The position numbers and the translations under genes are program-made. This document shows, in pieces, positions 18,487 to 26,897 of a stretch of DNA of 64,000 nt. The notes beneath the pieces were generated by a model. It saw nothing but the letters and a program-made list of their open reading frames with translations. It was not told the origin of the DNA and made no database searches. The stretch comes from Neisseriaceae bacterium. GTDB taxonomy: Bacteria; Pseudomonadota; Gammaproteobacteria; Burkholderiales; Neisseriaceae. The stretch's first letter is position 1. Each line of letters begins with the position of its first letter. The stretch is from positions 62,001 through 126,000 of the forward strand of contig JAGBKK010000024.1 in NCBI GenBank assembly GCA_017934045.1. The letters run 5' to 3'.

Positions 18487-19857
18487 ATGCTTGACAATAT
18501 TTCTGACCGCCTGCACCAATGGGCAAAAACCATGCGAGGACACGCTCGTTTAACCGAAGACAATATCAAAGACGCTTTGCGTGAAGTGCGTATGGCTTTG
18601 TTAGAAGCCGATGTCGCCTTGCCTGTGGTGAAAGACTTTATCGAAAAAGTTAAAGTGCGTGCAATGGGGCAGGAAGTCATCGGTAGCCTAACACCTGGTC
18701 AAGCATTTATCGGCGTGGTGAATAAAGAACTCACCGATTTAATGGGGACGGAAAACAGCGAACTGAATTTAGCCTGTGTGCCACCTGCGGTGGTGTTGAT
18801 GGCAGGTTTGCAAGGGGCGGGTAAAACCACCACCACTGGCAAGTTAGCCCGAATGATTAAAGCCGATAAACGCAAAAAAATTCTGTTGGTGTCTGCCGAT
18901 GTGTATCGTCCTGCGGCGATTGAACAGTTGAAACTCTTGTCCGAACAAGTGGGTGTGGATTTTTATCCGTCTGATACCACGCAAAAAGCGGAAGAAATTG
19001 CCGCCGCCGCACTCGATTATGCGAAGAAACATTATTACGATGTACTGATGGTTGATACCGCAGGTCGTTTGGCGATTGATGAAGAAATGATGACGGAAAT
19101 CAAGAACTTACATAATATTCTTAATCCGATTGAAACTTTCTTCGTGGTCGATGCGATGTTGGGGCAAGACGCAGTGAATACCGCCCAAGCGTTTAATGAC
19201 GCTTTGCCTTTAACTGGCGTTATTTTGACGAAAATGGACGGCGATGCACGAGGCGGTGCGGCGTTATCCGTGCGTCATGTAACAGGCAAACCGATTAAAT
19301 TCATTGGCGTGGGCGAAAAAATCAACGGTTTAGAACCGTTCTACCCAGACCGTATGGCAAGCCGTATTCTCGGTATGGGCGATGTGTTGAGCCTGATTGA
19401 AAATGTACAAAAAGGCATAGACGAAAAAACCGCGTCCGATATGGCGAAAAAACTGCACCGAGGCAAAAAATTCGACTTAAACGACTTCAAACTGCAAATT
19501 CAACAAATGCGACAAATGGGCGGTTTGGAAAGCATTATGTCCAAATTGCCTGGCGAATTAGGGCAAATGGCAGCCAAAGTCCCCGAAGGCACAGCGGAAA
19601 AAGCGATGGCACGCACCGAAGCGATTATCAACTCGATGACCAACAAAGAACGCGAAAATCCGCAAATTATCAAAGCCACACGCAAACGCCGCATTGCATT
19701 GGGTGCAGGCGTTTCCGTGCAGGAAGTCAATAAAATGTTGGAACAATTTGAACAATCGCAAAAAATGATTAAACGCTTAACCAAAGGCGGTATGGGCAAG
19801 TTAATGCGAATGGCACAAAGCATGAAAGGCGTATTTCCTGGCAATTTTACACATTGA
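18487..19857 (+). CDS. ffh: Signal recognition particle protein Ffh (SRP54)
   Basis: 456 aa GTPase that binds 4.5S RNA and targets nascent membrane proteins to FtsY/SecYEG. N domain, then G domain with GLQGAGKTTTTGKLA (G1), DVYRPAAIEQL, DTAGRLAIDEEMM (G3) and TKMDGDARGG (G4), then the Met-rich M domain (LQIQQMRQMGGLESIMSKLPG; MAQSMKG). AAGG precedes the ATG. No 4.5S RNA gene was recognised nearby. Confidence 0.98.
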   Translation: MLDNISDRLHQWAKTMRGHARLTEDNIKDALREVRMALLEADVALPVVKDFIEKVKVRAMGQEVIGSLTPGQAFIGVVNKELTDLMGTENSELNLACVPPAVVLMAGLQGAGKTTTTGKLARMIKADKRKKILLVSADVYRPAAIEQLKLLSEQVGVDFYPSDTTQKAEEIAAAALDYAKKHYYDVLMVDTAGRLAIDEEMMTEIKNLHNILNPIETFFVVDAMLGQDAVNTAQAFNDALPLTGVILTKMDGDARGGAALSVRHVTGKPIKFIGVGEKINGLEPFYPDRMASRILGMGDVLSLIENVQKGIDEKTASDMAKKLHRGKKFDLNDFKLQIQQMRQMGGLESIMSKLPGELGQMAAKVPEGTAEKAMARTEAIINSMTNKERENPQIIKATRKRRIALGAGVSVQEVNKMLEQFEQSQKMIKRLTKGGMGKLMRMAQSMKGVFPGNFTH

Positions 19858-19872
19858 TTTTCAGGCAACCTG

Positions 19873-19899
19873 AAAAACCGTCCCAAAGGGGCGGTTTTA
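19873..19899 (+). terminator. ffh terminator
   Basis: Hairpin AAAACCGTCCC aaa GGGGCGGTTTT followed by a T/A-rich tract, directly after a degenerate uptake palindrome. Confidence 0.75.
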
Positions 19900-20067
19900 T
19901 TATTTTCAACAACGCCGTAGGATGGGATTGGTTTTCAGGCTGCCTGAAAAGCATATAACTTATTGAATAATATAATATTTTACTCAACACTAAGACAATT
20001 TTTATCAGCACGCATATCTTAAATCATTTATCATTACGCCTTGTTTAATTGATTCAGGCTGCCTGAA

Positions 20068-23000
20068 ATGAAAACCCCTTTTGTTCCTTTGCGTTTGCAT
20101 TCTGAATTTTCTTTAACCGATGGCACCATTCGTGTGCCAGAGGCGGTGGCTTTTGCGGAAAAACAAGGATTTCCTGCTTTGGCTTTGACGGACGCAATGA
20201 ATATGTTTGCCGCCGTTAAGTTTTATAAGGAATGTCGCAAAAAGGGGATTGTGCCGATTTTTGGTGCGGATTTTTTGCTGGCAGCAAAAGACGAAAATTC
20301 TTCATCTACTCGCTTGTTATTATTAGCAAAAAATCATAATGGTTATTTGCGTTTGTGCGAACTTTTAACCGCCGCTTATACCGATGAAAATCGTGCTGAC
20401 AACGCACAAATCTCGTGGCAAATGCTTGAAAATGCAGATCGTTCTGGGCTAATTTGTCTATCAGGCGGTATTCACAGCGAGATTGCAGGGTATTTGTTGA
20501 AAGATAAATTTGATTTGGCGGTGCAATCGGCACAAAAATTAGCGGGGCTTTTTCCTGACGCTTTTTATTTGGAATTACAGCAGTTGCCTGATTATTCAGG
20601 AAATTTCACACAACAAGAAAATCAACGCTTTCACGAAATCAATCAACAATATAAAACCGTTTTTTCAGGCTGCCTGAAACTCGCTGGCGAGTTGGATTTG
20701 CCGCCAGTTGCCACGTACCCAGCACAATTTATGACGGCAGACGATTTTGTCGCCCACGAAACGCGTGTGTGTATTGCGTCAGGGGACGCTTTGGCTGACC
20801 CCAAACGCGTGCGGCATTTTCACCCATCGCAATATTTTTTATCTTTCGATGAAATTCAGACACTCTTCAAAGATATTCCCGAAGCGATTGAAAATACAGT
20901 AGAAATTGCCAAACGCTGTGCCACGGAAATTGATTTAGGCAATCACTATTTGCCGCTTTTTCCCACACCTGACGGTGTTTCTTTGGACGATTTTTTACGC
21001 CAGCAAGCCAATGACGGCTTGCAAGAACGCTTGAAAATCTTATATCCTGACGAAACCGAACGCAATCAAAGGCTGCCTGAATACCAAAATCGTTTGGATT
21101 ATGAGTTGGGCATTATTATTCAAATGGGTTTTCCAGGTTATTTTTTAATTGTGGCAGACTTTATTAACTGGGCGAAAAATAACGGCTGTCCTGTGGGGCC
21201 AGGACGCGGTTCAGGAGCAGGTTCGCTGGTGGCTTATTCTTTAAAAATCACCGATTTAGACCCCTTGCGATACGCCCTACTCTTCGAGCGATTTCTTAAT
21301 CCTGAACGCGTGTCTATGCCTGACTTCGATGTGGATTTCTGCACCAACAACCGCGACCGTGTGATTGATTATGTGCGACACAAATACGGCGAAAATGCGG
21401 TGAGCCAAATTGTTACTTTCGGCACGCTGTCCAGTAAAGCCGTGGTGCGAGATGTGGGGCGTGTGTTGGGTTTGCCGTTTGCGGTGTGCGATAAGTTGTC
21501 CAAACTCATTCCTGTGGAAGCCAACAAGCCCTTGCCGCTTGCCAAAGCTATGGAAGCCGAACCTGCCATCGGCAAATTATTAGCCGAAGAAGAAGCCGAA
21601 GAGTTAATGGTTTTAGCCCAAAAATTAGAAGACTTAACGCGTGGCACAGGTATGCACGCAGGCGGCGTGCTGATTGCTCCGAGCAAACTGTCGGACTTCT
21701 GCCCTGTGTATCAAGCAGATAAAAGTTCAGGCAGCGTGTCAATGTATGATAAAGACGATGTCGAACAAGCAGGCTTGGTGAAATTCGACTTTTTGGGTTT
21801 GCGAAATTTAACCATCATCAAATTAGCCGAAGAGATGATTTTCAAACTGCGTGGTGAAAGTGTAGATACTGCCCATATTCCATTAGATGACGCTAGTGTT
21901 TATCGTGATATTTTCGCCGCAGGCAACACCAACGCCGTGTTTCAGTTTGAATCGGTGGGTATGAAAAAAATGTTGAAAGAAGCACGCCCCACCAAGTTTG
22001 AAGAAATCATTGCCTTTGTGGCGTTGTATCGTCCAGGCCCTATGGACTTAATCCCTGACTTTATCCGCCGTATGCACGGCAAGGAAAAATTTGAATATCT
22101 TCACCCTACTCTATCCGAAGTTTTGCAACCGACTTATGGCATTATGGTGTATCAAGAACAGGTGATGCAAACCGCCCAAGTGTGTGCTGGTTATTCCTTG
22201 GGCGGTGCGGATATGCTCCGCCGTGCGATGGGTAAGAAAAAAGTCGAAGAAATGGTTAAACAGCGTGCCACATTCGTTCAGGGTGCCCATGAAAAAAATA
22301 TTCCAGAAGAAAAAGCCAACGAAATTTTCGACTATATGGAAAAATTTGCAGGCTACGGTTTTAACAAATCGCACGCCGCCGCATACGCACTCGTTGCCTA
22401 TCAAACGGCATGGCTGAAAAAACACTATACGGTGGAATTTATTGCGGCAACGATGTCCAATGAATTGACCAACACCGATCAACTGAAAAATATGCACGAT
22501 GACGCGATTGCCAACGGCATAAGTTTTCTACCGCCTGATATTAACCGTTCAATGTATCAATTTGAACCTGTTTCCACAAGCGAAATTCGCTACGCTTTGG
22601 GGGCAATTAAAGGCACAGGCGAGGCTGCCTGCAAAACGATGATTCGTGAGCGAGAGAAAAACGGCGACTTCAAAGACATTTTCGACTTCTGCCGCCGCAT
22701 CGACAACCAAACCGCCAATCGCCGAGTGATTGAAGCCCTGATTAAAGCAGGCACATTCGATAGCCTGCACCCCAATCGAGCCGAAGTATTAGCCAATTTG
22801 GAAATGGCAATGGAATACGGCGTACAACAAAACGACAACGCCAATCAAGGCGGCTTATTTGACGAAGTATCCGACGCAATCGAAGAAGTCAAACTCACCC
22901 CCCACACCGCGTGGAGTTTGTCGCAACTTTTGGCAGAAGAAAAACAAGTGTTGGGCTTTTATTTTTCCGCCCACCCATTTTCGCCGTATGCCGAAGAAAT

Positions 23001-23565
23001 CCGCCCACGCACACCGTTAAACGCCATAGCCCCAGCCAAAGAACGCCAATGGATTAGCGGATTTGTGATACAAACACGCACCATTTTTACGCAAAAAGGC
23101 AACAAAATGACGATTGTCGCCATTGAAGACGAAAACGGCAAATGCGAAATTATCCCCAGAAATGACGCTTTGGAAGAATACAAAAACACCTACGGCGAAG
23201 AACTCACCACCGACCAAGTGTTGCTGTTTGAATGCACCGTTAGCCAAAATCTTAACAGCGATACCGAACAACTCCGCATTTCTGCCTATAAAATGCTCAA
23301 ATTAGACACCGCACGACAAAACTATGCCCGAGCCTTGCATTTAACCGTAACGCCAACGGCGGACATACCTCTACTTGCCCACACCTTACAACAACACACC
23401 CAAGGCGAACGCAAAATTCCACTGAAATTTCTTTATCACAATGCAGAAAAAAACTTTTCAGGCAGCCTGAACGCTTCTGAACAATGGCTCATCAATCCCA
23501 ACCAAGCCTTGATTGACGAATTGCACGGACAGTTGGGATATAAACAAGTGCAAGTGAAATGGTAA
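20068..23565 (+). CDS. dnaE: DNA polymerase III alpha subunit
   Basis: 1165 aa replicative polymerase. N-terminal PHP domain (PLRLHSEFSLTDG), polymerase core with GPGRGSGAGSLVAYSL and the catalytic aspartates in MPDFDVDFC, helix-hairpin-helix region near residues 820-860 (LGAIKGTGEAACKTMI), C-terminal OB fold (ISGFVIQTRTIFTQKGNKM). Uptake sequences are translated inside it as SGCLK, RLPE and SGSLN, the last close to the C terminus. The ATG abuts the uptake palindrome at 20053-20067 with no Shine-Dalgarno site; the start still matches the family N terminus. Confidence 0.98.
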   Translation: MKTPFVPLRLHSEFSLTDGTIRVPEAVAFAEKQGFPALALTDAMNMFAAVKFYKECRKKGIVPIFGADFLLAAKDENSSSTRLLLLAKNHNGYLRLCELLTAAYTDENRADNAQISWQMLENADRSGLICLSGGIHSEIAGYLLKDKFDLAVQSAQKLAGLFPDAFYLELQQLPDYSGNFTQQENQRFHEINQQYKTVFSGCLKLAGELDLPPVATYPAQFMTADDFVAHETRVCIASGDALADPKRVRHFHPSQYFLSFDEIQTLFKDIPEAIENTVEIAKRCATEIDLGNHYLPLFPTPDGVSLDDFLRQQANDGLQERLKILYPDETERNQRLPEYQNRLDYELGIIIQMGFPGYFLIVADFINWAKNNGCPVGPGRGSGAGSLVAYSLKITDLDPLRYALLFERFLNPERVSMPDFDVDFCTNNRDRVIDYVRHKYGENAVSQIVTFGTLSSKAVVRDVGRVLGLPFAVCDKLSKLIPVEANKPLPLAKAMEAEPAIGKLLAEEEAEELMVLAQKLEDLTRGTGMHAGGVLIAPSKLSDFCPVYQADKSSGSVSMYDKDDVEQAGLVKFDFLGLRNLTIIKLAEEMIFKLRGESVDTAHIPLDDASVYRDIFAAGNTNAVFQFESVGMKKMLKEARPTKFEEIIAFVALYRPGPMDLIPDFIRRMHGKEKFEYLHPTLSEVLQPTYGIMVYQEQVMQTAQVCAGYSLGGADMLRRAMGKKKVEEMVKQRATFVQGAHEKNIPEEKANEIFDYMEKFAGYGFNKSHAAAYALVAYQTAWLKKHYTVEFIAATMSNELTNTDQLKNMHDDAIANGISFLPPDINRSMYQFEPVSTSEIRYALGAIKGTGEAACKTMIREREKNGDFKDIFDFCRRIDNQTANRRVIEALIKAGTFDSLHPNRAEVLANLEMAMEYGVQQNDNANQGGLFDEVSDAIEEVKLTPHTAWSLSQLLAEEKQVLGFYFSAHPFSPYAEEIRPRTPLNAIAPAKERQWISGFVIQTRTIFTQKGNKMTIVAIEDENGKCEIIPRNDALEEYKNTYGEELTTDQVLLFECTVSQNLNSDTEQLRISAYKMLKLDTARQNYARALHLTVTPTADIPLLAHTLQQHTQGERKIPLKFLYHNAEKNFSGSLNASEQWLINPNQALIDELHGQLGYKQVQVKW

Positions 23566-23582
23566 AGGTATGATCATTTAAA

Positions 23583-23651
23583 TAGTCAATTCAGACCAAA
23601 AGCAGGCAAGACGAACCAACGCTACCTAATTTTGCTCTAAATTGACTGTAT
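23583..23651. repeat. Correia-like miniature element, copy E (internally deleted)
   Basis: About 68 bp with TIRs TAGTCAATTCAGACCAAAA and, reversed, CAGTCAATTTAGAGCAAAA, the same subtype as copy D. The CAGTATAAATAATACGG core is missing. Lies just after the dnaE stop, between convergent genes. Confidence 0.6.
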
Positions 23652-23661
23652 TGAGCAAACA

Positions 23662-24204
23662 CTATCTAAAATCTTTCACACTCATTTGCGTATTGTATCC
23701 GCCCACCATTAAATCGTTTTCATAGCGGTTAATGCCTGTGTATTCCCCATTGCCCTGCACAATGTTTTGACTAATCACATAACGAATGCTGTCAAAAAAT
23801 TGATTGTTGTGCGTGTATTTATCCGCCGTCCAAAAATGACGGCATTTATCTTCATAATAAAAACGAAAAACATTGAGTAAATTACGCCGACAATGCAAAA
23901 CATTGTCCGCTAACAACTCAATGCCGTATAACGATGACACAGAGAAAAACGCCTGAATTTCAAATGCAGGCTGATTGCGATTGCGGCGATAATAAAATTG
24001 TCGATAAATTTCCTGCAAACGGCGTTCTAAAATGGCACAGAGAAAATTACCATCGCCACAAGCAGGTTCTAAAAATCGTGCTTGATGATTTTTGACTTTG
24101 GCATCAACTAAATCCAACATATCCGCCACAATAAAAGGCGGCGTAAAAACTTCACCATGCTCTTGCACACGATAACGAGATTTAATCAGTGCGTTAGAAG
24201 CAGT
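23662..24204 (-). CDS. Short N-6 DNA methylase-like protein, probably a remnant
   Basis: 180 aa from ATG 24204 (MTASNALIKSRYRVQ). The N-terminal part has the typical EHGEVFTPPFIVADMLDL and motif I FLEPACGDGNFLCAIL (SAM binding), then YGIELLADNVLHCRRNL. No catalytic NPPY/DPPY motif is present before the stop, so it cannot methylate DNA alone unless a partner supplies it. Either a truncated remnant of a restriction-modification gene or a short uncharacterised family of similar length. A 16-bp-stem palindrome and a heptanucleotide repeat tract lie upstream. Confidence 0.65.
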   Translation of the reverse strand, partial: TASNALIKSRYRVQEHGEVFTPPFIVADMLDLVDAKVKNHQARFLEPACGDGNFLCAILERRLQEIYRQFYYRRNRNQPAFEIQAFFSVSSLYGIELLADNVLHCRRNLLNVFRFYYEDKCRHFWTADKYTHNNQFFDSIRYVISQNIVQGNGEYTGINRYENDLMVGGYNTQMSVKDFR

Positions 24205-24231
24205 CATCACACACACTCCAAACGCACAAAG

Positions 24232-24264
24232 CACCAAGCATTCAGGCTGCCTGAATGCTTGGTG
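24232..24264 (+). terminator. Uptake palindrome extended to a 16-bp perfect stem
   Basis: CACCAAGCATTCAGGC (24232-24247), centre T, then its exact complement to 24264, followed by TTTTTA on the plus strand. This is the longest stem around any uptake sequence here. It faces away from the methylase-like gene but sits 28 nt upstream of its ATG, so it would also be in that gene's leader. Confidence 0.65.
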
Positions 24265-24333
24265 TTTTTATAATAAGTTATTGATTTTATTAAGAAATTT
24301 TGATATAATGATAAAGAGCAATTCTTAATTAGA

Positions 24334-24386
24334 ATTGTCGATTGTCGATTGTCGATTGTCGATTGTCGATTGTCGATTGTCGATTG
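24334..24386. repeat. Heptanucleotide tandem repeat (ATTGTCG)x7
   Basis: Seven perfect copies of ATTGTCG (24334-24382) plus a partial ATTG. The unit length is not a multiple of three, the type used for phase variation. It lies about 130 nt upstream of the methylase-like gene on the minus strand. The minus-strand frame through it is open from ATG 24395 but ends before or at the methylase start region, and the methylase frame has a TAA between, so translational switching is not possible as the sequence stands. Confidence 0.9.
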
Positions 24387-24508
24387 CATAATCAATACTC
24401 GTTACTTGGAAAAATCAAATTATCTTTGCAAATTATAGCATTTTATCAAGTGTACTTTCGCGTTTGATCATATAGATAACCTTTCAGGCTGCCTGAAAGC
24501 CCCCCACC

Positions 24509-24973
24509 CTACACTTCATGCGGATTTAAGCGGGGTTTATCTTCTTCGCCCAAATCAATTAAACGCCGTAAATTTGTTATATAACCATTAACATCAAAGC
24601 CGCCGCCATAGCGTTGGGCTTGCCAAATCATTTCTACCAATGCCTCCATCATTAAGTGTTCGGCGTGCATTTCATCGCCTGTTTTTTGGCACAATTTTTG
24701 GTGAATTTCGGCAATGCCAAACGGCTGATTCATTGCTACTTGCTCTTGCAGAGCTAAATGTAAAGACATATGCAAAAATGGATTGGTTTCGCCCTGTTCA
24801 GGCAGCCAGTTATGATCTTTCCATTGTTCCAAATGTTCAACAATATGCTGATATTCGGGGTGTGCATGAATAATTTTAATCACTCTTTGTTGCAATGGGT
24901 CTTGTGTTATATAACGCATTGCCCACGCATCTGCAAAAAATTGTCGTGAATCATCGGTGTTGATATTAAACAT
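24509..24973 (-). CDS. DUF1841 family protein
   Basis: 154 aa, matches the conserved proteobacterial family DUF1841 by WLPEQGETNPFLHMSLHLALQEQV, MNQPFGI and the helical C-terminal EALVEMIWQAQR. Function unknown. It is the third gene of a minus-strand operon with the HTH-RibBA gene and a membrane protein; 24 nt separate it from the latter. No signal peptide or membrane segment. Confidence 0.85.
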   Translation of the reverse strand: MFNINTDDSRQFFADAWAMRYITQDPLQQRVIKIIHAHPEYQHIVEHLEQWKDHNWLPEQGETNPFLHMSLHLALQEQVAMNQPFGIAEIHQKLCQKTGDEMHAEHLMMEALVEMIWQAQRYGGGFDVNGYITNLRRLIDLGEEDKPRLNPHEV

Positions 24974-24997
24974 TGAAGTTCCTGTAAATTAAATAAA

Positions 24998-25396
24998 TTA
25001 TTTTTTCAATCGCAATAACGCTTTCAAAGAGCAATCTTTATACCACAAACACGCACACAAGCCATATAAACACACCGAAGTTTGCCACTGGATACTTCGC
25101 ATAGCGTCCAAGGCGTAAGGATTTTGCCACGCCCAGTATGCCCAATAAACGCCGTCAATCGACAGCCACGCACCAAACACGCCTAACGGCAACCATTGCC
25201 AATATCGCCGAAACAGCGAACGAGCCGTAATCGGTGCAAAAATGTAAGTGGCAAGCCCCATAATAAAACTAATCGGAATATCCCAATCAATCGCAGGCAT
25301 AACAAATGAGCCAATAATCAGCAAACCAATGCCACAAAAAAGCGTGAAAAGTTTCCACGGACGCAAATAATCTTTAATAGAAACAATGGCTTGCAT
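24998..25396 (-). CDS. Hypothetical small inner-membrane protein
   Basis: 132 aa from ATG 25396 (MQAIVSIKDYLRPWK). Four hydrophobic stretches, near residues 16-33 (LFTLFCGIGLLIIGSFVM), 38-60, 70-85 and 105-120. Rich in Trp (WAYWAW). Not recognised. Between ribBA and the DUF1841 gene in one operon; a variant uptake sequence lies in the short gap after ribBA. Confidence 0.7.
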   Translation of the reverse strand: MQAIVSIKDYLRPWKLFTLFCGIGLLIIGSFVMPAIDWDIPISFIMGLATYIFAPITARSLFRRYWQWLPLGVFGAWLSIDGVYWAYWAWQNPYALDAMRSIQWQTSVCLYGLCACLWYKDCSLKALLRLKK

Positions 25397-25431
25397 AAAT
25401 AAAAATCCTTTTTCAGGCAGGCTGAAACGCA

Positions 25432-26745
25432 TCATACCCCATTTGTTTCAAAGCCCACAATTTCCAAGCCAAAGCCATTTAGGCTATTCATTGCGGACGG
25501 ATTGCCCATAACACGCATTTTGCGGACATTGAGACGAGCTAAAATTTGCGCACCTATGCCGTAAGTTTTGCTGTCCCATTGAAATGGCGTGTTTTTATGC
25601 GGCAAGGCTCGGTTTAATAATGCCGTGCCGTCTTCGGTGCGGTGCAGCAATATGGCTACGCCGCAATCGGCTTGTGCGATTTTTCGCAACGCCACAGGCA
25701 ATGCCCACGAGTGTTTGGGGTCGGGCGAGATAAAATCCATCGCACTAAATGGCTCATGCACACGCACAAGGGTTTCGTTTTCAGGTTGCGGATTGCCTTT
25801 AATTAAGGCTAAATGCGTCTCACCTGTGAGCGTATCGGTGAAAATATGCTGCACAAATTCGCCCCACTCGGTTTTAATCGTATATGAACCCATATCTTCA
25901 ATCAGGCTTTCGGTGCGACTGCGGTATTCAATTAAATCCGCAATCGTGCCGATTTTAATATCGTGTTTGCCTGCAAAATCAATCAGTTCAGGCAGCCTTG
26001 CCATAGTGCCGTCATCGTTGATAATCTCGCAAATCACCGCCGCAGGAATTAAACCTGCCATCGTTGCCAAATCTACACCTGCTTCGGTGTGTCCTGCACG
26101 CGTCAAAACGCCGCCTTTTTTGGCACGCAAGGGGAAAATGTGTCCAGGTTGCACCAAATCTTCCGCCTGTGCTTTGGGCGAGACTGCCGTTAAAATGGTG
26201 TGGGCACGGTCGGCGGCGGAAATGCCTGTGGAAATGCCCGTTGCGGCTTCAATCGACACCGTAAAATTGGTGCCAAATTGGGCACCGTTGCGTTGTGTCA
26301 TCAACGGCAGATTGAGTTTATCTGCCATATCGTCCGTCATCGGCAAGCACACCAAACCGCGTGCGTGCTTAATCATAAAGTTAATTGCGTCAGGCGTTAC
26401 AAACTGTGCCGCCATTAACAAATCGCCCTCGTTTTCACGATCTTCGTCATCGGTGATAATCACCATTTTGCCTGCTTTAATATCCGCCAAAATTTCGGGA
26501 ATGGTTGCGATTGCCATTTTGTTATCCTTTTTTGTGTGTGATTGTTTTTTATTAGAAAACAAATAGTTATTCGGCAAATTTAATGCCGTTTCAATGTGCT
26601 GTGCCGTTTTATCGGTCATATTACGAATGCCGTTTAACCATTGATAAATGTGGGTCGGCGTTTTACCAATCGCTCTGGCAAAGGCATTTTTATTGCCGCC
26701 AAAGCGTTCATCAATGATTTTTTGTAATTGGTCAATGCGGTTCAT
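25432..26745 (-). CDS. ribBA: HTH domain fused to RibBA-like riboflavin enzyme (DHBP synthase + degenerate GTP cyclohydrolase II)
   Basis: 437 aa. Residues 1-65 are a Cro/CI-type helix-turn-helix like the N terminus of prophage S24 repressors (NKNAFARAIGKTPTHIYQWLNG). Residues 77-280 are DHBP synthase (ribulose-5-P to 3,4-dihydroxy-2-butanone-4-P): DDEDRENEGDL, GHTEAGVDLA. The rest is GTP cyclohydrolase II-like but lacks the zinc cysteines expected after VRVHE, so only the RibB step is likely active. An internal ATG (26517, MAIATIP) has AAAGGA 7 nt upstream, so a 361-aa HTH-free enzyme may also be made. Leads an operon with a membrane protein and DUF1841. No FMN riboswitch fold was recognised. 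Confidence 0.9.
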   Translation of the reverse strand: MNRIDQLQKIIDERFGGNKNAFARAIGKTPTHIYQWLNGIRNMTDKTAQHIETALNLPNNYLFSNKKQSHTKKDNKMAIATIPEILADIKAGKMVIITDDEDRENEGDLLMAAQFVTPDAINFMIKHARGLVCLPMTDDMADKLNLPLMTQRNGAQFGTNFTVSIEAATGISTGISAADRAHTILTAVSPKAQAEDLVQPGHIFPLRAKKGGVLTRAGHTEAGVDLATMAGLIPAAVICEIINDDGTMARLPELIDFAGKHDIKIGTIADLIEYRSRTESLIEDMGSYTIKTEWGEFVQHIFTDTLTGETHLALIKGNPQPENETLVRVHEPFSAMDFISPDPKHSWALPVALRKIAQADCGVAILLHRTEDGTALLNRALPHKNTPFQWDSKTYGIGAQILARLNVRKMRVMGNPSAMNSLNGFGLEIVGFETNGV

Positions 26746-26777
26746 TGCGATTAAAATGTGAAATGAAAAGAGTTTGT

Positions 26778-26806
26778 ATTATAACAATAGGTGATTTTGA
26801 CGGCAA
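26778..26806 (-). promoter_or_regulatory. Promoter of HTH-ribBA with operator-like overlap
   Basis: On the minus strand TTGCCG (26806-26801), 17-nt spacer, TATAAT (26783-26778). The -10 box is inside a near-palindrome TTGTTATAATACAA (26774-26787). Confidence 0.65.
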
Positions 26807-26814
26807 TAATGTAT

Positions 26815-26830
26815 TTTGTTATATAACAAA
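26815..26830. promoter_or_regulatory. Operator-like 16-bp perfect palindrome
   Basis: TTTGTTATATAACAAA, just upstream of the -35 box of the HTH-ribBA promoter, shares TTGTTATA with the site over the -10 box. A likely pair of repressor sites; the natural candidate ligand is the HTH domain encoded downstream (inference). Confidence 0.5.
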
Positions 26831-26863
26831 TATTTTTCAGGCTGCCTGAAAATCAATAAAAAT

Positions 26864-26887
26864 GCGTGGGCAATAAATTGCCCACGC
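26864..26887 (-). terminator. hldD terminator
   Basis: GCGTGGGCAAT / ATTGCCCACGC, 11-bp stem with a 2-nt loop, followed on the minus strand by ATTTTTATTG. Confidence 0.75.
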
Positions 26888-26897
26888 TGTGCGGTAC

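Noticed and set aside
24334-24386. Tandem repeat considered as a CRISPR array
   Set aside because: Units are 7 bp with no spacers; no cas genes in the window.
24204-24395. Heptamer tract as a translational switch for the methylase-like gene
   Set aside because: The methylase frame has an in-frame TAA between the tract and the ATG, so no repeat number fuses the upstream ATG to it.
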